64,000 nt of DNA from Planctomycetota bacterium (GTDB lineage: Bacteria > Planctomycetota > MHYJ01 > WSZJ01), in assembly GCA_009773755.1 (NCBI GenBank), contig WSZJ01000037.1:1-64000 (forward strand). Reading direction: 5' to 3'. Each line of letters begins with the position of its first letter. Positions within the stretch are counted from its first letter, which is position 1. This document shows positions 33,369-42,324 of this stretch, in pieces. A program made the translations under genes and the position numbers. The notes beneath the pieces were generated by a model, which made no database searches, was not told the origin of the DNA, and worked only from the letters and a program-made list of their open reading frames with translations.

Positions 33369-35111
33369 CTAAAAGAGTTCCGGGATGATTCGCCTGGTTT
33401 TCTCCGTGAGGTACTCGACGACCTGGTGCGCGTCGGGAAGCGCCAGCGCGTCCTGCGCTATCTGCCTGGCTTCGGGGATCGAGACCGACCGGAGCACCTT
33501 CTTGACTTCGGGAAGGGCGCTCGGGACGGCGCTGAAGCTGCGAAGGCCGAAGCCCAGGAGCAGGGCGGTGAAGAGCGGGTCGCCGGACATCTCGCCGCAC
33601 ATGGAAACAGGGCGCTCGGCGCGGGCGCCAGCGTCGATGACGCTTCGGATCAGGCGCAATACCGCAGGGTGGGCGGGCTGGTACAGCGGCGCGATCTTCT
33701 CGTTCACGCGGTCCACGGCCATGACGTACTGGACGAGGTCGTTCGTGCCGATCGACAGGAACTCCGCTTCGGTACAGAGAATATCCGCCGCGATTGCGGC
33801 GCTGGGGACCTCGATCATGATCCCGACAGGCATTTCCGGGTCGAACGACACGCCCTCGGCGTCCAGTTCTTCACGAACGTCCGCGACAATCGCCTTGGCT
33901 TGCTTGATCTCGTCGAGCGTCGACACCATCGGGAACATGAGCCGGACTTTGCCGAACGCACTGGCCCGCAGGATCGCGCGAAGCTGAGTGCGGAAGAGGT
34001 CCATGCGCTCGAAGAGCAGGCGGATGCCCCGGCATCCGAGGAACGGGTTGCGTTCCTGCGCCGTGATTCCGGAGACTTCCTTGTCCGCGCCGATGTCGAG
34101 CGCGCGGATCGTGACGGGGCGACCGTCCATGGACTTCAGGACCTGCCGGTACTTTTCGAACTGCTCTTTTTCGGTGGGAAGATTGCGCGGGTCGAAATAC
34201 AGAAACTCGGTGCGGAACAGACCGATCCCGCCGGCGCCATAATCCCTCGCCGTCGCCGCTTCCTCGGGCCGCTCGATGTTCGCCAGAAGTGCGATCGCGA
34301 TCCCGTCGCGCGTTTCGGACGGCTGCGAACGCATCTCGTCCGCGGTCCGCCGCTCGAAGCTGATGAAGTTCTTCTCGAGCGCGCGGTACTTCTTCAACGT
34401 CTCCCCGTCAGGCTCGACGATCACGATCCCCTTCGTTCCGTCCACGATCACCGTGTCGCCGCCGCTCACGTCCCGCGTCACGTCCGCGATGCCGACCACG
34501 GCCGGAATCCCGTGCGCACGGGCCAGAATCGCCGTATGGCTCGTCCGTCCGCCAAATTCGGTCACGAACCCGAGGATTTTCGTCCGGTCGAGCCCGATTG
34601 TTTGCGAGGGCGTCAGGTCCTTTGCGAACACGACGGACTTGCCGTTCGCGCCGCCCTTGAGCCCACCGCGCTCCCCGAACAGCGCGCGAAGCAACCGCTT
34701 CTCAACGTCGTTGAAATCGACCACGAAGCGTGCCGCGAGGCCGCTCGGGTCGTCCCTCGAAGTCAGCTGTTTGACGATCGTCCGGACTCGTTTCGAGACG
34801 GCGTGCTCCGGCGTGAAACGGTACTTCCGGATCGAATCGACCACGGAGGGCACGAGGTCATTCACGATCGCCGCGTGCCCTTCAAAAATCTTGTGAAGGT
34901 CGTCCTCCGGCATCGCCGCTTTCAGCCGCCTGACGTCTTCCGTGATTTCGCCGACCACCGCGTCGACCGCGGTCTGGAAGCGGGCTACTTCCTGCTCGAT
35001 CTGCTCCGGCTCGACGGCACGCCGGGGCATGCGGTACTCCTCGAGATCGAGGAGGAAAGCCTCCCCGATCACGATTCCGGGGCTGACGGGGGTTCCTTTC
35101 AGGATCTGCAT
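33369..35111 (-). CDS. ptsI: PTS enzyme I (phosphoenolpyruvate-protein phosphotransferase)
   Basis: Enzyme I takes phosphate from phosphoenolpyruvate and passes it to HPr. The 580-residue product has the active-site His192 in GGRTSHTAILAR, a barrel domain with FRTEFLYFDPRNLPTE, and the catalytic Cys in SMCGEMSGD near residue 505. Length fits the family. ptsH and ptsN lie directly upstream on the same strand. No sugar-specific membrane component is in the window, so this looks like a regulatory PTS. Confidence 0.95.
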   Translation of the reverse strand: MQILKGTPVSPGIVIGEAFLLDLEEYRMPRRAVEPEQIEQEVARFQTAVDAVVGEITEDVRRLKAAMPEDDLHKIFEGHAAIVNDLVPSVVDSIRKYRFTPEHAVSKRVRTIVKQLTSRDDPSGLAARFVVDFNDVEKRLLRALFGERGGLKGGANGKSVVFAKDLTPSQTIGLDRTKILGFVTEFGGRTSHTAILARAHGIPAVVGIADVTRDVSGGDTVIVDGTKGIVIVEPDGETLKKYRALEKNFISFERRTADEMRSQPSETRDGIAIALLANIERPEEAATARDYGAGGIGLFRTEFLYFDPRNLPTEKEQFEKYRQVLKSMDGRPVTIRALDIGADKEVSGITAQERNPFLGCRGIRLLFERMDLFRTQLRAILRASAFGKVRLMFPMVSTLDEIKQAKAIVADVREELDAEGVSFDPEMPVGIMIEVPSAAIAADILCTEAEFLSIGTNDLVQYVMAVDRVNEKIAPLYQPAHPAVLRLIRSVIDAGARAERPVSMCGEMSGDPLFTALLLGFGLRSFSAVPSALPEVKKVLRSVSIPEARQIAQDALALPDAHQVVEYLTEKTRRIIPELF

Positions 35112-35176
35112 TGCCCTGTCCCGCTTCGGTCGTCGCTCACGCCAGTTTCATCGCCCGGCTGCCCGCGCGGTTCGCT

Positions 35177-35443
35177 TCAATCGAGGCCGAACCGTGCGTT
35201 CACCAGCTTCTCAATCGCATCGACCGCCTCCGCTGCGTCGGGGCCCTCGGCACGGATCTTCAGCTGCGTCCCCTGCGCGGCGGCCAACGTCAGCAGCTCG
35301 ATGATGCTTCGTGCCGCCACGTCCTGCCCGTCCTTGTGAATCGTCACCTGGCTTTTGAATTTCCCGGCAAGGTCGGCCAGTTTCGTCGCCGGCCGAACGT
35401 GCAGGCCGTGCGCGTTCTGGATCGTCACCGTTTTTTCGACCAC
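35177..35443 (-). CDS. ptsH: HPr phosphocarrier protein
   Basis: The 88-residue protein carries phosphate from enzyme I to EIIA. Taking GTG 35443 as start puts the catalytic His at exactly position 15 (NAHGLHVRP) and the regulatory Ser at 46 (ARSIIEL), as in Gram-positive HPr. Both residues being present suggests control by HPr kinase/phosphatase. The start lies 5 nt after the ptsN stop. Confidence 0.93.
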   Translation of the reverse strand: MVEKTVTIQNAHGLHVRPATKLADLAGKFKSQVTIHKDGQDVAARSIIELLTLAAAQGTQLKIRAEGPDAAEAVDAIEKLVNARFGLD

Positions 35444-35448
35444 CGCGT

Positions 35449-35922
35449 TCAGGCCCCCACCGTCTCGTCCATCTCGCGAAGCAGATCCCAGATCTCCTTC
35501 GCTCCCTTCGCGGCCCTGAGGAACTTCAGCATGTTCGGCAGTCGGATCCCCGCCGAAAGTCGCTTCAACGCCGCAAGGTGCGCGTTCGCCTCCGACGGCG
35601 GCGAGAGGATCATGAACATCACGTGGACTCTCTCGCCGTCCACGGCGCCGTATTCCACCCCTGCTTTGGATCGCCCGAACGCGCCGTAGAGTCCCGACAA
35701 TCCTTCGACTTTGGCGTGGGGAAGCGCAACTCCGCCTCCCATGCCGGTGGTGCCCATTTTTTCGCGCTTGAGCAGCGCCTCGAGCACGTCCGCGGCCTTG
35801 AAGGCCGTCGGTTTGCGCGCGGCGCGGAGAGCTTCCGCGACTTCGCGCAGCGCGCCCTTCTTGTCCGTGGACTGGATGTCCTCGACGACGGACTCCCTGG
35901 TCACCAGCTCCGTCAGCTTCAT
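35449..35922 (-). CDS. ptsN: PTS EIIA (PtsN/nitrogen-regulatory type)
   Basis: The 157-residue EIIA domain belongs to the fructose/PtsN type and takes phosphate from HPr on His69 (GGGVALPHAKVEGL). No membrane EIIB/EIIC is linked to it, so it probably regulates partner proteins. It precedes ptsH by 5 nt and follows hpf by 63 nt. The hpf-ptsN-ptsH order resembles the rpoN-linked cluster of proteobacteria, here without rpoN. Confidence 0.9.
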   Translation of the reverse strand: MKLTELVTRESVVEDIQSTDKKGALREVAEALRAARKPTAFKAADVLEALLKREKMGTTGMGGGVALPHAKVEGLSGLYGAFGRSKAGVEYGAVDGERVHVMFMILSPPSEANAHLAALKRLSAGIRLPNMLKFLRAAKGAKEIWDLLREMDETVGA

Positions 35923-35985
35923 GGTTCCGTGTGCCTCTCACCGAAGTCGGCGGAATCGCGGCCGCCGTTCCGTCCTCCTACCTGT

Positions 35986-36312
35986 TCAACTCAGCTCCGC
36001 CGACTTGGGCGCCTTCTTGACGTGGTGCCCGCGCACTTTTTCCTTCAGCTTGGTCAACTGCCGTTCCATCTTGTCCGTCACCAGGTCCATCGCCGCGAAG
36101 ACGTCCTTGTGTTTCTCCTGCGCGACGAGTTGTATTCCGCGTGCGCCGCCGCAGATCATTTCAGCCGTGTAGGAATTCGCGTCGCGGTTGAGGATGACCT
36201 GCATCGAGTTGATCCGGTTGAAATAGTGCTCCAGTTTCGCCGCCCGCTCTTCCGCGTAGTCTTTCATTTCCTCCGTGATGTCCATGTGCTTCACGGCAAT
36301 CTGGACACGCAT
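35986..36312 (-). CDS. hpf: Ribosome hibernation-promoting factor, short form
   Basis: The 108-residue protein (MRVQIAVKHMDITEEMKDYAEERAAKLEHYF) matches HPF/YfiA proteins that bind the ribosome decoding centre in stationary phase. It lacks the long-form C-terminal dimerisation domain. ATG 36312 gives the conserved start. It heads the ptsN-ptsH-ptsI run. Confidence 0.92.
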   Translation of the reverse strand: MRVQIAVKHMDITEEMKDYAEERAAKLEHYFNRINSMQVILNRDANSYTAEMICGGARGIQLVAQEKHKDVFAAMDLVTDKMERQLTKLKEKVRGHHVKKAPKSAELS

Positions 36313-36344
36313 GCAGGTCCCCCTCTCGAGTGTGGCGCGGGCCC

Positions 36345-37127
36345 TCAACGTCCGAGCCCGAGCCTGTCCCCCATCCGCGGATCGATCGCCGAAATCCCGC
36401 GGATTTTGTCCGCGGTCTTTTTCCAGTCGTATTCGACCCGATGATACTTGAGCTGGTCCCCTTCGATCGTCACGTAGCAGGAGCGCGGGTCGCCGTCGCG
36501 AGGTTGCCCGATGCTGCCGACGTTGATGAGCGCCTTCTTGCCCTGCTCGAATTTGTACTCCATGTTCAACTCCGCGGGCGTGTGGAATTTGCCGTCATCC
36601 GTGATCACGCCGGGGTCGTGAGTATGGCCATTGAAGCAGATCCACGACTGCTCCATCTTCTCGAAACACTCGCGGATTTTGTCAGGGATTCCGCCCATCA
36701 GGTCCTCGCAGTCGGAGCGCAGTACGTACTCCATCGTAGGGTCGCGGGGGGATCCGTGGACGTACATGAACTCGCCTTCCTTCTTCAGGCGCGGAAGCCC
36801 CCGCAGCCAGTCCCAGCGGTCCTTCCTCTGCCGGTTTGAAAGCCAGCCGGGCTTCAACTCCTTGCGATGCCAGTCGATGACGCCGCGCGCCAGCGGGTTG
36901 AATCCTATTCCGCCGACGACCTCGTCGACCACCGCTTCATCATGATTCCCCAGCAGGCACCACTCGACGCTCGAACGTGCGATGTCCGTGCACTCGACGG
37001 GATTGGGCCCGTATCCGACGACATCTCCAAGGCACTGGATCTGAGTGATCCCCTGGTCTTTGATGTGCTTCAGGATCCCCTCGAGAGCCTCAAGGTTTGC
37101 ATGAATGTCGGAAATGATGGCTCTCAA
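36345..37127 (-). CDS. Metallophosphoesterase, YfcE/MJ0936-like
   Basis: A 260-residue calcineurin-type phosphoesterase. Motifs: SDIHANLEAL (D7, H9), GDVVGYGPNP, LLGNHDEAV, VHGS and NGHTHDP, all metal ligands intact. The start is a TTG at 37127, chosen because it gives MRAIISDIHANLEAL. Substrates of the family include cyclic nucleotides and diadenosine polyphosphates. It starts 33 nt upstream of hpf. Confidence 0.87.
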   Translation of the reverse strand: MRAIISDIHANLEALEGILKHIKDQGITQIQCLGDVVGYGPNPVECTDIARSSVEWCLLGNHDEAVVDEVVGGIGFNPLARGVIDWHRKELKPGWLSNRQRKDRWDWLRGLPRLKKEGEFMYVHGSPRDPTMEYVLRSDCEDLMGGIPDKIRECFEKMEQSWICFNGHTHDPGVITDDGKFHTPAELNMEYKFEQGKKALINVGSIGQPRDGDPRSCYVTIEGDQLKYHRVEYDWKKTADKIRGISAIDPRMGDRLGLGR

Positions 37128-37172
37128 GGTCAGACGCTCCGGGCCCCGGGGGTGGCCTCGAATTGTAGCAGC

Positions 37173-37295
37173 CGCGCGGAGGGTGACAACCATGAGGCGG
37201 GTCGGGCGCAGTCGGCCGGGCGGCGGGAATTCGAGAAGTGCTCCGCAGGCGGGCCGACTCCGCCGACCCGCCTCATGGTTGTCACCCTCCGCGCG
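37173..37295. repeat. 123-bp palindrome with 33-nt perfect arms
   Basis: The arms 37173-37205 and 37263-37295 are perfect inverses. Inner arms 37211-37217 and 37252-37258 add to the stem. It lies between the glycosyltransferase stop and the phosphoesterase start on the same strand. There is no T-run. Confidence 0.9.
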
Positions 37296-37306
37296 GGCCT
37301 GATCAA

Positions 37307-38470
37307 CTACAGCGTTCCGGCCTCGCGTTTGCCGTAAAGGTTCACGAGCGACTCAACCATGGCGTCTGCTGAGAAGCGCTCCCGACAGAGGTCTCTGCCC
37401 CGCACGCCCCACTTTTGCGCCGCAGGCAGGTCTGAAGCAACCCGATTCAGTGCATCGGCCAGGCCGCCGACATCCTCGGGACTCAGCAGAAGTCCCGTAA
37501 CTCCATGCTCGATCACCTCGCGCGCGCCGTCGATGTCGAACGAAATCACGGGGAGACCTGCCAGGAGAGCCTGCGGCAGCACGCGCGCGAGCCCTTCGCG
37601 CAATGAGGCGTGCACCAGGAAATCGGAAGCGTGCAGGTAGTCCGGAACGTCCTGCGGCGGCACCAGGCCCGCGTAGTGAATTCTTCCTTTCAGGCCCAGG
37701 TCTTCGGCTTTGCGCGTCAGTCGTTCGCGCCAGAGGCCATCGCCGACGAACAGGAAGTGGATCCGCGGGTCGGCCCTGGCTGCAGCCTCCAGGACGAAGT
37801 CGTGGCCTTTCAGCTCGAAGAGGCGCGCGACCTTGCAGCCGAGGAGCGCGTCCTGCGGGATTCCGAGCGCCGCGCGGACGTCCGCTCGCCCGCGGTTCGG
37901 TTTCAGGAATGGCTCGACCTCCATCCCGCTCCACACGCGCACGAATTGTTCTTCGCGCCCCACGCGGGCCGCGAGCGCTTTCTGTTTCATGGCATCCGCC
38001 ACGACGACGATCTTCCCGGTCAGCGCGGCGGCCGCGCGTTCCGACCAGATGAACGCAAGATTCGCCGCGGGGGCCGCATAGGGATGAAACGGCAGCCCGT
38101 GAATGGTGTGGATCACTCGCGGCACGCCCGCGGCTGCCGCGGCGAAGCGGCCGAGGATGCCGGCCTTGGACGAGTGCGTGTGAACGATATCGGGGCGTTC
38201 GCGCCGGAAGAGCGAAGCGAGCGCGTGGAACGCGCGCATGTCGGAAACCGGCCTGACCGCCCGCCGCAGCGTCGGGATCTCCACGACCGGAAATCCTCCG
38301 CGCCTCGCCCGCGTCAGCAACTCCCCTTCCGGCCCCTCCGCGGGTCCTGTAACCAGCCAGGCGTCCCAACCGCGCCGGTGCAACCCCTCGACCGTCAGCA
38401 GGGTGTTCTCCTGCGCGCCGCCGAGGATCATCCGCGTGATGACATGAAATACGCGGACCGGCCGGCTCAC
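37307..38470 (-). CDS. Family 4 glycosyltransferase
   Basis: The 387-residue GT-B enzyme has a GGAQENTLLTVEGL N-terminal loop, the nucleotide-binding segment VARLFELKGHDFVLEAA and the C-terminal EGLARVLPQALLAGLPVISFD motif (E-x7-E type). It transfers a sugar from a nucleotide donor with retention; acceptor unknown. GTG 38470 overlaps the cvpA-like stop (GTGA). No polysaccharide cluster surrounds it. Confidence 0.9.
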   Translation of the reverse strand: MSRPVRVFHVITRMILGGAQENTLLTVEGLHRRGWDAWLVTGPAEGPEGELLTRARRGGFPVVEIPTLRRAVRPVSDMRAFHALASLFRRERPDIVHTHSSKAGILGRFAAAAAGVPRVIHTIHGLPFHPYAAPAANLAFIWSERAAAALTGKIVVVADAMKQKALAARVGREEQFVRVWSGMEVEPFLKPNRGRADVRAALGIPQDALLGCKVARLFELKGHDFVLEAAARADPRIHFLFVGDGLWRERLTRKAEDLGLKGRIHYAGLVPPQDVPDYLHASDFLVHASLREGLARVLPQALLAGLPVISFDIDGAREVIEHGVTGLLLSPEDVGGLADALNRVASDLPAAQKWGVRGRDLCRERFSADAMVESLVNLYGKREAGTL

Positions 38471-38974
38471 CTCTGCCCCTCAGGCGCGAGAGCGGAAGCG
38501 AGCGCTCGAGGGGCCTCGGTGGCGTCGCCGTAGAACGGCTCGATGCGGCGCTGAGCCTCGTCGAGCATCCAGCGAACGCGGGACTTTGCCTCAACGGGGA
38601 GGGCGGCTTCCGCACCGCGCAGCAAGAGGGGTGCCAGGACTGAGGAGTGCATGTCATCGGAGAATTCGCGCGTCGGGTACATCGACAATCCTGCGAGCGC
38701 GACGAGAACGGCCGCCGTCGCCTTCGCGGCGCCGAGCCGCGTAGGCCGCGAGGTAAAGAAACAGGAAAACGAGGAAGTATGCGAAGACTGAAGCGACGGC
38801 GGGACTGAACCGGTTTTCGAGGACTCCCGAGGCCCAGGATCCCCAGCGGAGTGCGCCCAGGGCGCCGAGCACGGCCATAGAGACGCGGGCAATCTGCCAG
38901 AACGCGCCCGTCAGGGCACCAAAGGTGGCCCCGAGGACGAGCACTGAGACAATGGAGGCGTCCAGCCAGGTCAT
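38467..38974 (-). pseudogene. cvpA: CvpA family membrane protein, frameshifted with internal deletion
   Basis: The first frame (ATG 38974, GGAAGGAG upstream) gives the CvpA start: MTWLDASIVSVLVLGATFGALTG and membrane helices, until AYLAAYAARR-like sequence near 38740. The rest of the family pattern (LGAAKATAAVLVALAG, then SMYPTREFSDDMHSS) continues in the other frame to 38467. About 20 residues normally present between the halves are missing, so a deletion with frame change has occurred or the assembly has an error here. The broken gene still couples to the glycosyltransferase by GTGA. Confidence 0.7.
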
Positions 38975-38994
38975 GGCGCTCCTTCCGGTCGAGC

Positions 38995-39104
38995 GGCGGG
39001 CAAGCGGGCAGGCGGGCAGGCGGGCAGGCCTTCATGTGCGTGCGGCAGTCGCCCGCCTCGGCAGGATGAGCCTGCCCGCTCGCCCGCTCGCCCGCTTGCC
39101 CGCC
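38995..39104. repeat. Palindrome with GCGGGCA tandem arms
   Basis: The left arm 38995-39029 (units GCGGGCAG/GCGGGCAA) and the right arm 39070-39104 are inverses with four mismatches in 35. It lies between truA and cvpA on the same strand. Confidence 0.85.
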
Positions 39105-39155
39105 CCGACGTTATTCGCATCCGCCGCTCCACGATCCCCACCTTTCTTCCTGCCG

Positions 39156-39905
39156 TCAGTATTTCACTTCCACCAACGTCAGTCCCTTCGCCGGCGCGAC
39201 AGGACCCGCCGTCTTTCTGTCCTTGGACTTCAGGATCTCGTCGATCTTCGAGGACGGCCAGGCGCCGCCGCCGATTTTCAGCATCGTTCCCGCGAACGTC
39301 CGCACCATGTTGTAGAGGAAACCGTCGCCTTCGACGTCGAGGAGCATCGACGGGCCTTCCTTCGTCCAGGAAACCCGTTTCATCGTGCGAACCGAGTTCT
39401 TGTCTGCATCGATCTGCGTCGCAAATGCCCGGAAGTCGTGCTCCCCCTCCAGCCGCTTCCCTGAATCCTGCATCGCTCTCAGGTCCAGGCCGTTTCTCAC
39501 GAGATGCGCGAACGCCCGGTCAAGCGCGGAACGATAACGGTCGTTGCGGACTCGATACTGGTACCACTTCCCCTTCGCCATGAACTGCGCATGGAAGTCC
39601 TCCGCTGCGTCCACCGCCTCCGTCACCGCCACGTCCTCCGGCAGGTGCGCGTTCAGCGCGTGCGCGATCTTCCACGCCGTCATCCCGCTCGCCGTCCGGA
39701 AATTCGCGACCTGCCCCCGCGCATGCACACCGGCGTCCGTCCTGGAAGCGCCGTACACCGTGACGCGTTCGCGCAGAGCCTTCTCGATCGCCATCATGAC
39801 CACGGCCTGCACCGTCGGCTGGTCGTCCTGAAGCTGCCACCCGGCGTAGTTCGTCCCTTCGTACTCGATCGTCAACCGGATGTTCCGCTTCGACTCCCCC
39901 ATCAT
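39156..39905 (-). CDS. truA: tRNA pseudouridine synthase A
   Basis: The 249-residue enzyme converts uridines 38-40 of tRNA anticodon arms to pseudouridine. The catalytic Asp57 lies in YGASRTDAGVHARGQ, and the C-terminal half has the usual GFLYNMVRTFAGTML and GLTLVEVKY. The start overlaps the DUF1232 gene stop by 4 nt. Confidence 0.95.
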   Translation of the reverse strand: MMGESKRNIRLTIEYEGTNYAGWQLQDDQPTVQAVVMMAIEKALRERVTVYGASRTDAGVHARGQVANFRTASGMTAWKIAHALNAHLPEDVAVTEAVDAAEDFHAQFMAKGKWYQYRVRNDRYRSALDRAFAHLVRNGLDLRAMQDSGKRLEGEHDFRAFATQIDADKNSVRTMKRVSWTKEGPSMLLDVEGDGFLYNMVRTFAGTMLKIGGGAWPSSKIDEILKSKDRKTAGPVAPAKGLTLVEVKY

Positions 39906-40129
39906 TCGCCCGGCCCCTTCTGGAAGAATTTCGCGACGTCGAGTCCGAAGTACCGAAGGCCGCTGATCAGGATCACGGTTGCGACGACTTCATCGATGTT
40001 CCCGTAGAACGGCGCGCGGTCCGGCAGCAGTTCGAGTTCTCCCGCAGTCGGGTTCATGAGGTACACAGCCAGCGCGATGCAGACCGACCACACGAGGAAC
40101 GACCGCGACAGCTTTCCGACGTCGGTCAC
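39902..40129 (-). CDS. Small DUF1232/YkvA-like membrane protein
   Basis: A 75-residue protein with one or two membrane segments. The phrase ALAVYLMNPTAGELELLPDRAPFYGNIDEV follows the DUF1232 pattern (tyrosine-rich helix, LIPD, then G.hDD). GTG 40129 overlaps the stop of the TPR gene upstream (GTGA). It is coupled to truA by a 4-nt overlap as well. Confidence 0.72.
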   Translation of the reverse strand: MTDVGKLSRSFLVWSVCIALAVYLMNPTAGELELLPDRAPFYGNIDEVVATVILISGLRYFGLDVAKFFQKGPGE

Positions 40130-41184
40130 TTGGCCTCCTCCAGGACCTGCTCGAGTTCGGGAAGCGTCGCGAGCGATTTGAAAGCGCGGAATTCGCCGTT
40201 CTCCGCCACTTCGCCCCATGCGAACGCTTCACCGTCCCGACGCAACTCCATGATCTTTATCGGTTTGCCGCCCGGCCGGGCTTTATCGAACAGCTCGATG
40301 CGGAAACGCCAACGGACGGTGTCTAGCAGGGCCTCGCGGGTGATGGAAGCGCCTCCCGGGCGAGGAAGGACCGCGACTTTGAGCTGGTCTCCGAGCTTTG
40401 GGAACTGGCTCGCGCGGGCCCTCATCAGCTCGCGTTCGCGTCTTACTTCGGCCATTTTGTTCTGGCCGACCAATGCCTGAATCGCTGCCTCGCGGGCGCG
40501 CCAGTGAATCAGGTCGAATTCGAGTGCGTTTGTCAGTGCCCTTTCAGCGGATTCGTACAGCCCGCGGCCGAGCCACACGACTCCGACCCCATACCAGGCT
40601 TCGGAGCAGCCGGGATCCTCCGCCAGGGCCGCGCCCCATTGGTCCAACGCCAGGTCGATTTCCCTCTGGTAATAGGCGGCGAATGCGAAACGGTGCCTTG
40701 TTTCCGCGTCGCGTCCGTCTTCTGCGACGAGCTCTTCGAACTTCCGCCGAGCCTCGGCCCACTTGCCGTCGTCAGCGTCCATGGTTGCCAGCGCACGGCG
40801 CGTAGGCCGGTGCTTCGGGTGTTCCGCGAGGACTGCTTCAAACGCCTGGCGAGTCGGCGTGGATCGCGCCCGGAGGTACGCCAGGTCGGCCGGTGGCAGC
40901 CCGAAGCACTCCACGACGCTCTTCGATCCGTCGGGCGGAAGCTGTGCTTCCAGATTCTGCAGGTCGATCGCATCTTCGAACCCGATACCGAATCTGGAAC
41001 CGAACTTCATCACCTCTTTCATGCTCTTCAGCGCCTTTCGAATCGTCTCCAGATTCCCCCTGACCATGTCTTTTCGCCAGGCCAGATGCCTGGGAACGGG
41101 TTTCGGTGAGGGATCCTGTCCGCTGGCGAGGCACGCGAAGGCCAGTCCCAGGACGAGTCCCGCTTTGGAGATTCCGCTCTTCAT
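40126..41184 (-). CDS. Exported TPR protein, tandem paralog A
   Basis: A 352-residue secreted protein with signal peptide MKSGISKAGLVLGLAFACLASG and four to five TPR-like helix pairs (residues 105-250), then a short beta-rich end (ELRRDGEAFAWGEVAENGEFRAFKSLATLPELEQV). The following gene has the same design and the same end. The Cys in FACLASG could be a lipid site. Function is unknown. Confidence 0.8.
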   Translation of the reverse strand: MKSGISKAGLVLGLAFACLASGQDPSPKPVPRHLAWRKDMVRGNLETIRKALKSMKEVMKFGSRFGIGFEDAIDLQNLEAQLPPDGSKSVVECFGLPPADLAYLRARSTPTRQAFEAVLAEHPKHRPTRRALATMDADDGKWAEARRKFEELVAEDGRDAETRHRFAFAAYYQREIDLALDQWGAALAEDPGCSEAWYGVGVVWLGRGLYESAERALTNALEFDLIHWRAREAAIQALVGQNKMAEVRRERELMRARASQFPKLGDQLKVAVLPRPGGASITREALLDTVRWRFRIELFDKARPGGKPIKIMELRRDGEAFAWGEVAENGEFRAFKSLATLPELEQVLEEAK

Positions 41185-41248
41185 CCTGGCAGGTTACCCC
41201 GCGGCCGTGTCCCACGGGGAGGGCAATCCTGCCGGTACCGGCCGCCGG

Positions 41249-42292
41249 TCACCTGGCTCTCGCCACAACCTGCTCCAGATCCGGAAGCGCGGCAAGACTC
41301 TTCGCCGCCCGGAATTCGCCGTTCTCCGAAACATCGCCCCAGGCAAATGCTTCCCCGTCCCGGCGCAATTCCTCGACCCTGGCGAATCCGCGCCCTGGCC
41401 CGGTCTTATCGATTACCTCGATGCGGAAGATCCAGGGGACGGCGTCCAGCAGGGCTTCCCGGACTTTCGCGGCGCCGCCCGCTCGCGGCAGGACGGCGAC
41501 GAGGATTTGGTCGCCGATCCGCGGGAGTTTCGGCGCCAACTCACGCAATTTGTCGCGAAGGATTTTTGCGTCCGCGAATCTCCCCTGCCCGACCAGCGCC
41601 TGGATCAGCGATTCGCGCGCGCCCCAGTGAAGCGGGTCGAATGCCACGGCGTTGATCAGCGCCTTTTCTGCCGACTCGAACTGTCCGCGGTTGAGCCAGA
41701 AAGCGCCGCAGCCGTACCACGAGGCCGCGTGTTTCGGGTTCTCCTCCAGCGCGCGAGCCCACTGATCCAGCGCGGCGTCCAGCTCATTAGCTCCGCAGAG
41801 CGCGAAGGCGTACCGGTGCCGGGTGTCGGCGTTCGCCGCGTCTTCCGCGAGCAGGTCTTCGAACGCCGCGCGGGCTGCCGGCCAATTCCCGCCCTCCGCA
41901 TCCATCGTCGCGATTGCGCGCCTCGCCGCGTGATGTTTCGCATCGAGGGCGAGCACCTTCTCGAAGGCCGCCCGGGTCGGCACGCCGCGAGCCTTGATGT
42001 ACTCCTCGTCCGCTTCCCGCTCGAGCATCATCCGGACCAGGGTCACTCCGGACGTCTCGCCGATCTGAAGGTAAAGGTCCTGGATGTCCACGACGGCCGC
42101 GAGCGTCGGCGGCTGTCCCGTGATGCGGAGCCGGTTCGCCTCTGCTGCGAGGTTCCTTGAGGCGCCTTTCACGTCTCCGCGCGCGATCGCCTCACGGATT
42201 TTCCCCCGTGGATCCGCGTCAACCGGAGACCCGCAAATAAAAAGGGCGAGGCCCGTGACGAGCCCCGCCCTGGCGATTCCGTTCTTCATCAT
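41249..42292 (-). CDS. Exported TPR protein, tandem paralog B
   Basis: The 347-residue product has signal peptide MMKNGIARAGLVTGLALFICG. It aligns end-to-end with paralog A: both share the TPR block with HWxAREAxIQALVGQ and the C-terminal RRDGEAFAWGxVxENGEFRAxKSLAxLPxLEQV, a clear tandem duplication. The paralogs are 64 nt apart. Function is unknown. Confidence 0.8.
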   Translation of the reverse strand: MMKNGIARAGLVTGLALFICGSPVDADPRGKIREAIARGDVKGASRNLAAEANRLRITGQPPTLAAVVDIQDLYLQIGETSGVTLVRMMLEREADEEYIKARGVPTRAAFEKVLALDAKHHAARRAIATMDAEGGNWPAARAAFEDLLAEDAANADTRHRYAFALCGANELDAALDQWARALEENPKHAASWYGCGAFWLNRGQFESAEKALINAVAFDPLHWGARESLIQALVGQGRFADAKILRDKLRELAPKLPRIGDQILVAVLPRAGGAAKVREALLDAVPWIFRIEVIDKTGPGRGFARVEELRRDGEAFAWGDVSENGEFRAAKSLAALPDLEQVVARAR

Positions 42293-42324
42293 TTCACATT
42301 ACCGCACCGACGTCGTCCCGGGAC

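Noticed and set aside
37353-39035. 560-codon minus-strand frame
   Set aside because: It overlaps the glycosyltransferase and cvpA in another frame, and its sequence is Arg/Pro-rich noise.
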